A DNA stretch of 64,000 bases, taken from Methanosarcinales archaeon. GTDB taxonomy: Archaea > Halobacteriota > Methanosarcinia > Methanosarcinales > Methanoperedenaceae. The stretch is taken from the NCBI GenBank assembly GCA_905339155.1, contig CAJPFJ010000028.1:1-64000 (forward strand), given 5' to 3'. The position numbers and the translations under genes are program-made. A model generated the notes under the pieces. That model made no database searches and was not told where the DNA came from. It saw nothing but the letters and a program-made list of their open reading frames with translations. This document shows, in pieces, positions 9,896-18,450 of the stretch (positions are counted from its first letter, which is position 1; each line of letters opens with the position of its first letter).

Positions 9896-9943
9896 CTTGC
9901 TCGTAAATTTTCCTCCCGGATTTTGACTCCATGCTGTGCAGTA

Positions 9944-10009
9944 TTAAGCGCAGGAAGAATGACATTTGCATGTTCCCCTGGCGATTTTCTTTACCATTTT
10001 GATCTTCAC
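9944..10009 (-). CDS. 21-aa cysteine-containing peptide ORF
   Basis: A GTG-started ORF preceded by a near-ideal ribosome binding site (GGAGGTG, 5 nt spacing). It encodes a lysine-rich start followed by ARGTCKCHSSCA at the C-terminus, with three Cys and one His in eight residues. A TATA-like TTTATAAA lies upstream at about 10062-10070. It begins 112 nt downstream of the radical SAM/SPASM gene on the same strand and precedes the stress-protein gene. It could be a substrate peptide for that enzyme, a metal-binding peptide or a leader peptide. The strong SD argues that it is translated; function is inference. Confidence 0.5.
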   Translation of the reverse strand: MKIKMVKKIARGTCKCHSSCA

Positions 10010-10120
10010 GTTTTCACCTCCGTAAATAGATTATTTTAATTCATTAATAAGTTTTTGGTTTAAGTTTATAAAATTTTACTGGTATTTTCTTGTTGTTACC
10101 GCTAAAACGCCTCCGACATC

Positions 10121-11308
10121 TTACAGGTACGTCAGGACACCATTAGCATGACATAACAGCGGATCAGGGGCTAAAATCCCTCCATATTGCCTTGCCCTGA
10201 AACGACACCCTCCCCTGCAATCATGAATCACCTTGCAATCATGACAATCAAGCTTATCAAGCGTCCATAGATAGTCTTTGCATAGGTTTACGTATGCTGC
10301 CCTCAGATCATCAACATTCCCCACAGGTTCATCTTCAAAAAAACCACATTTACTGACCGTGCCATCAGGCGATACAGCACATAGGTGAGAGCCGCAAGTA
10401 TAATTACCCGTACTCTCATGCGCACCCGCTCCGAAGCCATAACTTAAATGCGATGCTGCTTCTTTCAGATCAAGCATGAGATCCTGATTATTTTTAAGGT
10501 TACCCACCATGCAGGGCACATCAACGCTCCATGAAATGATATTCATGTCAGAAAAAAGCTTTTGCATTTCATCGAATTCTTCCGCATTGCGTTTGTGCGC
10601 CATTGTAGCGATAGAAACAGGAATATTGAAACTCTGGAGATTAGCAACCCCACGCATGGCTTTTTCATAAGAGCCCTTCCCGCGCAAAATATCATGAGAA
10701 CTGATGCCATCGATACTGACCTGTACCTCATCCATATATTCTGAGAGTTTCTTTGCCTCTTTTTTACCGATCAAAGTCCCGTTCGAAAGAATTACTTTTC
10801 TAAGTTCATAGGAAGGCAGAATCTCCATAAGCTCCCAGAATCCAGAATGCATAAGTGGCTCCCCTCCTGAGATCATGAGCTTCAAGCCGCCCATGCTTTC
10901 AAACTGTGAAACCGTCTTCTCGAATCGGCTGACTTCAATGTCAATATTTCCTGATTTCCCAAGATAACAGTGTTTGCAGGCAAGATTGCATTTGTTCGTT
11001 ATGTTCAGTAGAAGATAGCGCAAGGAAGGAATTGGTGATCGCTCAACTTTTATTTTTCTCGGATGTGAAGAATCCTGCATCAAGATTATTCCTTCATCCA
11101 ACATGAAATCAATAGTTTCTTTATCGCTCTCAGCACCCGGGAAAGACAATGGAAAAGGAGTATTCCCATCGCATTTTTTTAAGAATTCAAATGCCTCATC
11201 ATCCAGTTCATATAACTGGTCATCAGGGATATTATAGACAAAGGGCGCCTCCAGATTTCGCAGCGTATGATCCGGCGCAAGTACCGGATAAAACTCATTT
11301 GAATGCAT
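10121..11308 (-). CDS. radical SAM/SPASM protein with PqqD-like N-terminus
   Basis: A 395-aa protein. Residues 1-75 resemble a degenerate PqqD/RRE-type peptide-binding domain. The radical SAM core has CNLACKHC (about residue 108) and the GGEPL motif. A C-terminal SPASM region has CGSHLCAVSPDGTVSKCGF, then CHDCKVIHDCRGGC and a last Cys in DPLLCHA, binding two auxiliary Fe-S clusters. This architecture is typical of enzymes that modify ribosomal peptides or make haem/PQQ-like cofactors. The start overlaps the stop of a 54-aa Cys-containing ORF. The substrate is unknown. Confidence 0.8.
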   Translation of the reverse strand: MHSNEFYPVLAPDHTLRNLEAPFVYNIPDDQLYELDDEAFEFLKKCDGNTPFPLSFPGAESDKETIDFMLDEGIILMQDSSHPRKIKVERSPIPSLRYLLLNITNKCNLACKHCYLGKSGNIDIEVSRFEKTVSQFESMGGLKLMISGGEPLMHSGFWELMEILPSYELRKVILSNGTLIGKKEAKKLSEYMDEVQVSIDGISSHDILRGKGSYEKAMRGVANLQSFNIPVSIATMAHKRNAEEFDEMQKLFSDMNIISWSVDVPCMVGNLKNNQDLMLDLKEAASHLSYGFGAGAHESTGNYTCGSHLCAVSPDGTVSKCGFFEDEPVGNVDDLRAAYVNLCKDYLWTLDKLDCHDCKVIHDCRGGCRFRARQYGGILAPDPLLCHANGVLTYL

Positions 11309-11459
11309 CTTTTATTTCTTCCTGCGTGATCATGCCTTTCTGGAGCATGCTTTTTAAGATCTTGAATGCTGCACATTCGAGTTCGATATCATCTTCCTTG
11401 AAGAACTCGCAGCGGCTGCAAATAAGCGTTATATAGGGATTTTTCTCATTTTGTTTCAT
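11295..11459 (-). CDS. 54-aa small protein coupled to the radical SAM gene
   Basis: An ORF starting at ATG 11459, just upstream of the radical SAM gene. It holds a CSRCEFFKEDDIELECAAFK segment (three Cys) followed by an amphipathic helix (KILKSMLQKGMITQEEIKDAFK). Its end overlaps the radical SAM start by 14 nt in another frame, the usual sign of translational coupling. It is either a partner subunit or a precursor peptide for the SPASM enzyme. No strong ribosome binding site is visible, so it may be leaderless. Confidence 0.6.
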   Translation of the reverse strand: MKQNEKNPYITLICSRCEFFKEDDIELECAAFKILKSMLQKGMITQEEIKDAFK

Positions 11460-11508
11460 GCTAATTCATATGGTTGATTATTGTATAATTAACATTCCAT
11501 AATGAAAA

Positions 11509-12240
11509 TCATATCCCATAAAAAGTGGTCGGGAAATATGGCGAAAGCAACCTGATCATGAGTTTATCGATCCCGAACAGCAGCATAATCCCAATCACTA
11601 TGAGGACAAGCCCTGACAATTTCTTAAGAAGCTCTCCATTCCTTGAAAACCACGGGTACCTTTTTGTCACTTTTTTCCCGTAATGTGCTATGGCCAACAT
11701 GGGAATGCTCATACCCACAGAATAAACAAAAAGCATCCAGGCGCCAAAAGGAATATTCCCGACTGATGCGACATATGCAAGAACTGCGCCAAGAATAGGC
11801 CCGACACATGGGATCCATAGGATGCCAAGTGAAAGACCAAGGAAAAATCCTCCTGCAAGAGTGCTTTCTGATCCGGTGGATGAAAATCTATTTAGAAAAC
11901 TAAAATTTTGCCTTAGATACTGCATGATCGAGCTTGAGATCTTCAAGAATTCCATGTTTATATCATCATCAAAAAGCACTGTTCCCATTCCTATTATAAA
12001 AAGGATCGCAATGTTTCGCAAATAGTCCGTGTACGCGCCAAAACTCGCTCCGAATGCTGAAACCAGAACACCCATTGTCGTGAAGCTAACTGTCAGGCCT
12101 GAAACGATAGCCAACGGACGCAGACTATGTCCTCCGGAACCTGACATTACAACCGGGACAAGGGGCAGACAGCAGGGTTTGAGTATTGTAACAAGACCTG
12201 CAATGAAAACAAGAATCAATGAGGGGGCAGAAGGTTCCAT
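11509..12240 (-). CDS. ccdA: CcdA/DsbD-type thiol-disulfide transmembrane protein
   Basis: A 243-aa six-helix membrane protein with the family signature LKPCCLPLVPVV near the N-terminus. The second Cys lies in the IPCVGPILG segment of helix 4. CcdA proteins carry electrons from cytoplasmic thiols across the membrane, for cytochrome c maturation or thiol repair. The gene is 49 nt upstream of the 54-aa ORF/radical SAM pair on the same strand and may be transcribed with it. The unusual CC in place of SPC in the first motif is worth noting. Confidence 0.82.
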   Translation of the reverse strand: MEPSAPSLILVFIAGLVTILKPCCLPLVPVVMSGSGGHSLRPLAIVSGLTVSFTTMGVLVSAFGASFGAYTDYLRNIAILFIIGMGTVLFDDDINMEFLKISSSIMQYLRQNFSFLNRFSSTGSESTLAGGFFLGLSLGILWIPCVGPILGAVLAYVASVGNIPFGAWMLFVYSVGMSIPMLAIAHYGKKVTKRYPWFSRNGELLKKLSGLVLIVIGIMLLFGIDKLMIRLLSPYFPTTFYGI

Positions 12241-12300
12241 TTTATTTATCCTTTTATTTCAACGAACATTTATTTACATACGGTGTAAAGTAATATATAA

Positions 12301-12607
12301 TTTACTGTCAGAGTTGCTCCAGATCAAATTGTCGCAATTGTTACTAATAATGCTTGAAGCTCTTGCACTTGCTCTTACTGTTTTTCTCCCTGATGATAAT
12401 ATGAAAAACCTTGGCATTGTGTGGATACCAGGGGTTATGACTGGCATGCTGCTGGGCGGCGCTGACCCGATGGAGGCTGCATCGATACAGATAGCGATTT
12501 TCACTTCGATCTTTGTGGCAGGAATGATCGCGTCAAGCTTTGTGCTGCATTACTCTACGGATAGTTTTTTTACGAAGGCAGCGCAGTTGAGGGAAGATAT
12601 GGAGTAG
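12301..12607 (+). pseudogene. 3' remnant of a FetB-like (UPF0014) permease gene
   Basis: The first frame reads VRVAPDQIVAIVTNNA to a stop at about 12354. One frame over, it continues as LEALALALTVFLPDDN, then IVWIPGVMTGMLLGGADP and HYSTDSFFTKAAQLRE. This is the C-terminal half of the UPF0014/FetB permease family (metal export ABC permease). It is broken by a one-base frameshift near 12353 and lacks the first half. A read-through frame from 12029 opposite ccdA is not genuine. Confidence 0.7.
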
Positions 12608-12623
12608 TTATTATCAACAGGAT

Positions 12624-14024
12624 TTATCTTCCCTGAAGCAAAGGAGCTAAATCCCCAAGATCAAAAACCATATAACCCATATCTCTTAATTTTTCCTTAT
12701 CCAAAATCTCCTTTGCGATAATGCCATATCTGATCTTTCGCCTGGCATTATACCAGTTCACAAGCGTTGCTTTTCTCTTTAATTCATCCAATATGATCTC
12801 TGCCTCATTTGAATCCAATGAACTCCACTTACATTCGAAAAGAGATATTTCCTTTTTCTCCTTGTTCAAAGTAATTATGTCTATCTCTTCAGTTTTATGC
12901 CACCATCTGCCAATATCCATAAATTCAAATGGCAGCAAACCTTTTCGGTTCATTTCTATCAAAAATTCGACTGCCTGTTTTTCAAATGCCTTTCCGAAAT
13001 AAGAATTTATATCTTTCATGATAAATTCAAATGCCTTCTCTGGATTGATTTCCAGCAATCGTGAATTCTTGTAAATGAACCTGAACCAGAAATTAAAAAA
13101 ATTATCCAGAAGGAAATATCTGGTGTCTCTGGTGCGACTCATTATCACAGGTTTTTCACGGATTACTATCTCATAATTATTTACAAGCTCGTTAAGGTAT
13201 TTTGATACTGCGCCCGGCTGCAAACCGGTATAATCTGAAATCTCCTTTGGGGTTACATTTCCAGATGAAACTGCTTCCAGTATCGAGAAATAGCTCCTAT
13301 GCTCGGAGCCAAACTCAAGTGTAAGAATGTTTTTTCCTTCCTCTGCCAGTATCTTTGTGTCAATAAATAATTTTTTAAAAGTCTCTACAGGGTCATCAGT
13401 CCCCATCTGCCCGGCAAGAAGAAGATATTTAGGAACACCACCGAAAATAAAATAGAACCTTGAAGCCTCCTCTATTTCTAAATCAAAAAACGCATTCAAG
13501 AACGTGAAACTATGAAAAAAGTCAAATGGTTTTATATTAAAAAGCATCGTAGCTCTTCCAAATAGCGGTTCTTTAGTATCTTGGAATATTTTCTTTATCA
13601 TACCGACATATGAACCGATTATCAGGAACATATGCTGCGATTTAGTATGATTCAAGTCCCAGTACCTCTGGAATTTTGAAAATATGCCGGGATTGACTTT
13701 ACTCAGATTCTGGAATTCATCAAACACTAGAATCAATTTCTCTTCCTGCTCAAAGATCAGATTAAAGAAATCATCCCAGCTATCAATCCGCGGTTTTATT
13801 TTGAGTATGTCTCCAAGCGACTCTTCTATGTCATTAAAAATCATGGCTTCAGGTTTTATTTCTATGAAAAAATAGACAGCTTTCTTTCCTTTTATGAATT
13901 CGCGGCTCAATTCGGTTTTTCCGACCCTGCGGCGGCCGTATACTACGACAAGAGAAGATGATTTTGATTTGTAAATATCTTCCAGTATGCGAATTTCTTT
14001 CTTTCGGTTTATGAAGCCTACCAT
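12624..14024 (-). CDS. archaeal AAA ATPase with DUF234-type C-terminus
   Basis: A 466-aa protein of the archaeal ATPase family. It opens with INRKKEIRIL and Walker A GRRRVGKTEL (about residues 30-39), has Walker B LVFDEFQ, then a winged-helix segment (TPKEISDYTGLQPGAVSKYL). The DUF234 region carries a nuclease-like IDIITLNKEKKEISLFECKW motif resembling the PD-(D/E)XK core (D...E-x-K). Many archaea have several copies, and some accompany mobile elements. It stands alone between a pseudogene and the next regulator. Its cellular role is unknown. Confidence 0.85.
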   Translation of the reverse strand: MVGFINRKKEIRILEDIYKSKSSSLVVVYGRRRVGKTELSREFIKGKKAVYFFIEIKPEAMIFNDIEESLGDILKIKPRIDSWDDFFNLIFEQEEKLILVFDEFQNLSKVNPGIFSKFQRYWDLNHTKSQHMFLIIGSYVGMIKKIFQDTKEPLFGRATMLFNIKPFDFFHSFTFLNAFFDLEIEEASRFYFIFGGVPKYLLLAGQMGTDDPVETFKKLFIDTKILAEEGKNILTLEFGSEHRSYFSILEAVSSGNVTPKEISDYTGLQPGAVSKYLNELVNNYEIVIREKPVIMSRTRDTRYFLLDNFFNFWFRFIYKNSRLLEINPEKAFEFIMKDINSYFGKAFEKQAVEFLIEMNRKGLLPFEFMDIGRWWHKTEEIDIITLNKEKKEISLFECKWSSLDSNEAEIILDELKRKATLVNWYNARRKIRYGIIAKEILDKEKLRDMGYMVFDLGDLAPLLQGR

Positions 14025-14237
14025 AGAGTAACATACTATTCAGTATGTATATATAGATTACGATTTATATGAACTTTATGATACGACATATTAATCAAGA
14101 TTGCTTGTGAAAAATGATATTTTTTGCGAGTTTGGCGAGGTAATTAAGGGGGGAAGAGAGCAAGAACAAAGGATTTTTAAAATCAATTTGAAGATGGTAC
14201 AATCAAAATATTTTTTTCGGAAGTTTGAATATAGTTT

Positions 14238-14358
14238 TCATATTGGCTTTACATCATCGTAAGTTATTATCCATTTCTGATCGCACACTTTACTTATTCC
14301 ATTTGCGATCTGTTGATGATCATTATCTTTGTATTCTTCATCAGTAAAACGTTCTTTC
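14238..14358 (-). pseudogene. fragment resembling the end of a D12-class adenine methylase
   Basis: On the minus strand a frame reads KERFTDEEYKDNDHQQIANG and then ISKVCDQKWIITYDDVKPI before a stop. This resembles the C-terminal helix and the CDQKWIITYDD strand of D12-type (Dam-like) DNA adenine methylases. No catalytic DPPY motif or start is present in the surrounding 400 nt. It is a short remnant; the family call is tentative. Confidence 0.4.
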
Positions 14359-14433
14359 CGACATTCGATACCTTTCAATCATTTCTTCCTTGGTATAATT
14401 TCCAGAACGCCGCTGCTTATATAACGTATAAAT

Positions 14434-15183
14434 TCAAGAGCTCAATAATGAATACATATCACCCATACTTCTTAAGACTTTGAATCCCTTATCTGTGATC
14501 ATGTAATCCCCCCGTTCATGGCGCTGTAAGATCATTCCGCTATCAAGAAGTTTTTGCAAATGGAAAAGTAAATTGCCGCCACGAAGTCCCGTGAGTTCGG
14601 AAAGCGCAGAAAAGGTTTTTGTCTCTATCGCTATAGCTTTCAGTATTTGCAGGCGCACCTTGTTGGATAGCGGTTCAAGTACCTCGGCTATGAAACCTTC
14701 CGGAAGAGTAGCCATATCCAGTTTTTTTTCTTCATTTGAACTATATATCTGAAGAGAACGCATTAAATCGACCTGCTTTCCGAAAAGCGTCTGGACATTT
14801 GAAAAACATTTCTCGCACTGCTTCGATGGGGCATTGTTTCTCATACCGTTTAAATCAGACTGGTTTTTCAAAATAATATCTTCATTAACTTCGTCCTGCT
14901 TTATCAGATTTGCATTCTTTTGCAGGAATCCTGTGAAGTTTGATTTACATGTCCCTCTCAGCTCACATTTTTTAACCATATTACTTTCAAGACCTCCCTC
15001 GATATCATCAAGAACATGCCCGATGATCGCGTTGGTAAAATTAGTACGGGAACCAGAAAGAACTGATTCCAGATGCTGCTGGCTTGACTTCTCAATGAAT
15101 CGTTTTATATCTTTATGGATATCCTGCAGCATTCCCTTTATTTCGAGGATTTCTTTATGTGAATCCTCTTTTTTATTAGCCAT
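14434..15183 (-). CDS. ArsR-like winged-helix regulator with Cys-containing sensor region
   Basis: A 249-aa protein. Residues 1-40 form a charged coiled helix. A middle region has Cys in KCELRGTCKS and QCEKCFS, a possible metal or Fe-S sensing site. The C-terminal winged helix reads LEPLSNKVRLQILKAI, then SALSELTGLRGGNLLFHLQK and wing GMILQRHERGDYMITDKG. It faces away from the redox operon starting at 15332 and could regulate it. The ligand is unknown. Confidence 0.75.
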   Translation of the reverse strand: MANKKEDSHKEILEIKGMLQDIHKDIKRFIEKSSQQHLESVLSGSRTNFTNAIIGHVLDDIEGGLESNMVKKCELRGTCKSNFTGFLQKNANLIKQDEVNEDIILKNQSDLNGMRNNAPSKQCEKCFSNVQTLFGKQVDLMRSLQIYSSNEEKKLDMATLPEGFIAEVLEPLSNKVRLQILKAIAIETKTFSALSELTGLRGGNLLFHLQKLLDSGMILQRHERGDYMITDKGFKVLRSMGDMYSLLSS

Positions 15184-15331
15184 ATGAAAGATATTTTGTC
15201 GTATCAGCCTAAAAAGGTTTCTATTACAACTTTAAAGGTTATGTTTGTATATTAAAATGTAGTTTGTATATTTTTATGACGGCTAAGTATATGGCAATAA
15301 CCTGCCAATATGATTATCGAGGTATAATAAA

Positions 15332-15496
15332 ATGCCAGAATGGAAATACACAAACAAAACTGTAACAAAAGAAGAAGCACAGAAGTCGCTAGATGCCGTA
15401 AAAAGCGCATGTTTCAAATGTGAAACACATGGCTCAGGCTGTCCGATCTCAAAAACAGCAGGTGAAATAAAAGCGATGATGGAGGAAAAAGCATGA
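15332..15496 (+). CDS. 54-aa Cys-containing small protein
   Basis: This short gene starts at ATG 15332 with GAGGT about 10 nt upstream. It encodes a Lys/Glu-rich helix, then [18 protein letters not shown] and a second helix. The C-x2-C...C pattern suggests metal or thiol chemistry. Its stop overlaps the next start (ATGA at 15493), so translation is coupled. I do not recognise the family. It heads a run of redox-related genes ending with two Isf-type flavoproteins. Confidence 0.6.
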   Translation: MPEWKYTNKTVTKEEAQKSLDAVKSACFKCETHGSGCPISKTAGEIKAMMEEKA

Positions 15497-15690
15497 GCGT
15501 CCGAGATGAAATACATGCACAGATCGTTGGAGGACTTGCCGGTGCAAAGTTCCCGATAAAGACGCCGGAACAACTCCTGGCGGCATTCCCAAACGGTGCA
15601 AATACAACATGCAAAGCAAGCGACCTTGAAGTTACAGCAGGTGATCAATATGACGAGGATAAAACTTATAGAAAAAGAAGATGCAAGTGA
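15493..15690 (+). CDS. MTH865-like protein, C-terminally truncated
   Basis: A 65-aa product. Its first 50 residues ([20 protein letters not shown], then [21 protein letters not shown]) match the small archaeal MTH865 family, usually about 80 aa. The expected ending is replaced by [15 protein letters not shown], read out of frame through the start of the following AhpD-like gene. The C-terminus therefore seems to have been deleted, fusing the two genes. GGAGG lies 8 nt before the start. Confidence 0.6.
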   Translation: MSVRDEIHAQIVGGLAGAKFPIKTPEQLLAAFPNGANTTCKASDLEVTAGDQYDEDKTYRKRRCK

Positions 15691-15859
15691 CCAGGTCAGA
15701 GCAGTCTATAAAGATATAGAAGCAGCTTTCGGAATGGTCCCTAACCTTTTCAAAACGTATGCCCATTTTCCTTCACTACTCAAAGTGAACTGGGAAAAGA
15801 CAAAAGTATTGCTGTTGGGCAGCGATAATAAATTGATTTTTAAGAGGTGTATGAAATGA
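15649..15859 (+). pseudogene. truncated AhpD/carboxymuconolactone-decarboxylase-like gene
   Basis: From ATG 15649 it encodes [20 protein letters not shown] and then FGMVPNLFKTYAHFPSLLKVNWEKTK. This is the N-terminal part of an AhpD-like peroxidase-related protein (normally 150-190 aa). It then ends after an unrelated tail, and the CxxC catalytic region is missing. Both this gene and its left neighbour lost their 3' parts, which suggests internal deletions. Its stop overlaps the next start as ATGA. Confidence 0.6.
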
Positions 15860-16596
15860 AAGTTATAGGAATAAGCGGCAGTCCCACAAAAGACAGCAAT
15901 ACAGACATGCTGATAAAAGCGATACTGGATGCCACAGGAGCTGAAACGGAGTTTGTCAAGCTTTCGTCCATAAAAGTAGGCCCCTGTATCGCCTGTATGA
16001 AATGCGTAAATACGAATGAGTGCATAATCAATGATGATTTCAAATGGCTTTCCAAAAAAGTAATGGAAGCAGATGCCATCGTTGTGGGTTCATCAACCTT
16101 CTATGGCGCAGCAAGCGCTTTTACAAAGGCGTTCATTGAGAGGCTTTATTCAAAGAGACATATAAAACTCCTGACCGGCGGGAAAATAGCAGCAACAGTC
16201 GCTGTAGGAGTAGCTGCTGAAAAAATGGTTGGCGAATGGTTGGGAAATGCCCTTCGCGCAGGAGGCATGGAGATCGTTGGAGGCATGACAGCAAAAGGTA
16301 CACCATGTTGTTTTGTGTGCGGGCCTGGTGAAAGCTGTGCTTTTACTGTCTGGAATGCCTACTCGAAAGAACTTACTGGTATGAATTTTGCGGTTGAAGA
16401 GGCGTATAAAGGATATCTTGAACTGCTGCCAGACAACAAACCATACCAGCATGGCTCTGCAAGGATCCTGAAAGGTTACAGGTCTGTGAAGGATGAACCC
16501 GAAGTTATGGCCGAAGCAGAAAGAATCGGGAAACTTATTAAAGAGAGAATCAAGACCAGCAAAAGAACAGCAGGCGATTCAAATTGCAAGTGTTAG
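15856..16596 (+). CDS. Isf-type iron-sulfur flavoprotein
   Basis: A 246-aa NADPH-dependent FMN reductase/Isf family protein. It has the flavodoxin-like FMN loop GISGSPTKDSNTD at the N-terminus and a compact CIACMKCVNTNEC cluster motif (about residues 45-57). The FMN-contact loop is GSSTFYGAASAF. Extra Cys occur in CCFVCGPGESC and a SNCKC tail. These proteins reduce O2, peroxide or other acceptors with ferredoxin-derived electrons in methanogens. ATG 15856 has GAGGTG at 6 nt; the GTG at 15847 is less likely. It is followed by a paralogue. Confidence 0.85.
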   Translation: MKVIGISGSPTKDSNTDMLIKAILDATGAETEFVKLSSIKVGPCIACMKCVNTNECIINDDFKWLSKKVMEADAIVVGSSTFYGAASAFTKAFIERLYSKRHIKLLTGGKIAATVAVGVAAEKMVGEWLGNALRAGGMEIVGGMTAKGTPCCFVCGPGESCAFTVWNAYSKELTGMNFAVEEAYKGYLELLPDNKPYQHGSARILKGYRSVKDEPEVMAEAERIGKLIKERIKTSKRTAGDSNCKC

Positions 16597-17219
16597 GGAT
16601 TAGTGGGAGCCCGATTAAGAATAGCAACACTGACAGGCTTATAAAAACAGTTCTTGAAGCTACGGGTCTTAATTACGAATTAATTAAACTTTCAGAATAC
16701 GATATCCATCCATGCAGGGCATGTCTTGGATGTGCCGGGGACAATATCTGCAAGCAGCAGGACGACTGGCACATTATTGAAAATAAGATTAGGGAATGTG
16801 CGGCTCTTGTTATAGGGGGCTATCCTACATACGGTACTCTTGACTCAAGAACAAAGATGCTGACCGAACGAATGTACTCCATGCATCATCAAAAAATGCT
16901 CAATAAAGGTAAAATTGGGGTAGCGGTGGCAGTCGGGATTGGACGAGGAATACAAAGTGTGGATCATGCCGTGGACCAGATTGCTGCTTTTATGGAGATG
17001 GAAGGGATTAATGTCATCGGTAAGCTTAGCGGAACCGGGAACGTTTCATGTCTTTCATGCGGGTATGGACATACCTGCAAGATAAGCGCAGTTCCGTTAT
17101 TGTTCGGTAAAAGTGCGGTGCCTTCGAAGGATAAATATACGGCAATAGAAGAACAGAAGGATGTCATTGAAAAAGCAAATGAGATCGGGCATAAAATAAG
17201 GGAGATGCTGGTAAATTAA
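16584..17219 (+). CDS. second Isf-type iron-sulfur flavoprotein
   Basis: A 211-aa paralogue of the preceding protein. It has GISGSPIKNSNTDR for FMN phosphate binding, the cluster motif CRACLGCAGDNIC, the loop GYPTYGTLDSR, and CLSCGYGHTC. It starts at TTG 16584, overlapping the previous stop by 13 nt, so it is translationally coupled. The spacing of the four Cys (C-x2-C-x2-C-x5-C) fits the Isf [4Fe-4S] site. The physiological acceptor is unknown; a tandem pair hints at a heteromer or two substrates. Confidence 0.85.
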   Translation: MQVLGISGSPIKNSNTDRLIKTVLEATGLNYELIKLSEYDIHPCRACLGCAGDNICKQQDDWHIIENKIRECAALVIGGYPTYGTLDSRTKMLTERMYSMHHQKMLNKGKIGVAVAVGIGRGIQSVDHAVDQIAAFMEMEGINVIGKLSGTGNVSCLSCGYGHTCKISAVPLLFGKSAVPSKDKYTAIEEQKDVIEKANEIGHKIREMLVN

Positions 17220-17284
17220 TAAAATAAAATCATGGCAAACTTATTAAAGAGAAAATAAAGAATTGAGATGATTTCTGGGTAGAA

Positions 17285-17749
17285 TCATTTTTTCCTAATT
17301 TTCTTAAGAAGTGTTCCGCATACAGGGCAATCATCTCCCTGCGGGAACCGCCGCTTGCATCCGATACAGAATTTTTCCCACAGAAGAACATCCTTTATCT
17401 TTTTCTGTCCTGCCGGCATGACCTTTATTCCCAAATGGATTGCAGTGTTCTGGACTGCATAATCATCGGTGATCAATATGGTATCTTCAATCCGTGTATA
17501 TTCAAGAGCCTTTGCCAGCAGGCCAATATCGGTTTTTGAGAGTTCTTCACTATCCTTTGTTGTTCTTGCTTTTGATATTACTTCCTTGATGAAGATTTGA
17601 AGCGGAGGCTCGATCCTCACATTCATCAATTCCAGAATTGTTCGGGATCTCTCATCCCTGATCTCATCTACAACTGAGGGGACGGTTATTATATTTCCTT
17701 CGATCCTTTTCCCGATAATGAACAGGGACGAATCAGCGATATAGATCAT
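17285..17749 (-). CDS. nob1: Nob1-like PIN-domain endonuclease with zinc ribbon
   Basis: A 154-aa protein. The N-terminal PIN domain has conserved acids in YIADSSLFI, VVDEIRDE, KTDIGLLA and ITDDYAVQ. A C-terminal zinc ribbon follows (CIGCKRRFP...CPVCG). Nob1 cleaves the 3' end of 16S rRNA precursor in archaea. Length and domain order match. It is convergent with the flavoprotein genes and 50 nt downstream of bioY on the same strand. Confidence 0.85.
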   Translation of the reverse strand: MIYIADSSLFIIGKRIEGNIITVPSVVDEIRDERSRTILELMNVRIEPPLQIFIKEVISKARTTKDSEELSKTDIGLLAKALEYTRIEDTILITDDYAVQNTAIHLGIKVMPAGQKKIKDVLLWEKFCIGCKRRFPQGDDCPVCGTLLKKIRKK

Positions 17750-17799
17750 TCTGATATTTCCAGGTTTATTCTGGATTTCCTTATTATATTTTTCGGGAA

Positions 17800-18438
17800 T
17801 TATTTCGCATCAAGTTCATTTCCAAATGCTTTTCCAGGTACTATTGCAGCAGCGATCGCCGAAGCTATCAATGCCTTGTATATATCGACACCAATGAATG
17901 GTAATGCTCCGAGCTCAATGGCTTTTTGTGCATTTACTCCAAGTACCAAATACAATTGGACTACACCAAAAATATAGATTATCGCAATTCCAAGAGCCAT
18001 AAGACTGATAAGGCCCGCGAAACTCCTCGATTTTATATAACTGTCTGTGAACCAGCCGATGATCAATGAAGCAAAAATAAATCCAATTATATAACCCCCA
18101 GTGACTCCTGTGAGGATTTCTAAACCTGCTTTCCCGCCGCTGAACCATGGAACTCCGGCAACGCCTAATGCTGCATATAATCCCTGGCTTATTCCGCCAT
18201 ACAATTTTCCAAGGATAATCCCTGAAAGAAGAACGGCAAAAACCTGGCCAGTGATTGGCACTGGTGTATAAGGAAGATAGAACCTGATTTGGGCAAATAT
18301 TCCTGTCAGGCATGCAAAAACAAAAGCAAGAACAAGTTTGTTTGCAAATTTTGATTCAAATCTCCATTTAAAGAAATCATATTTGGCGGATTCATATTTT
18401 ATGAGAATATCTTTAAAACCATTAGTGAATTCAGACAT
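17800..18438 (-). CDS. bioY: biotin transporter substrate-binding membrane protein BioY
   Basis: A 212-aa protein with a hydrophilic N-terminal extension of about 28 residues, then six membrane helices. Family motifs are LPYTPVPITGQVFAVLLSG, GGISQGLYAALGVAGVPWF and TGGYIIGF. BioY is the S-component of ECF biotin importers and can work with shared energising subunits; no EcfA/T genes are in the window. A BirA-like operator lies 13 nt upstream of the start codon. Confidence 0.92.
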   Translation of the reverse strand: MSEFTNGFKDILIKYESAKYDFFKWRFESKFANKLVLAFVFACLTGIFAQIRFYLPYTPVPITGQVFAVLLSGIILGKLYGGISQGLYAALGVAGVPWFSGGKAGLEILTGVTGGYIIGFIFASLIIGWFTDSYIKSRSFAGLISLMALGIAIIYIFGVVQLYLVLGVNAQKAIELGALPFIGVDIYKALIASAIAAAIVPGKAFGNELDAK

Positions 18439-18450
18439 ATTATATCACGA

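Noticed and set aside
12029-12300. 5' extension of the FetB-like gene opposite ccdA
   Set aside because: The frame mirrors the ccdA coding strand and has no family resemblance before about 12307.
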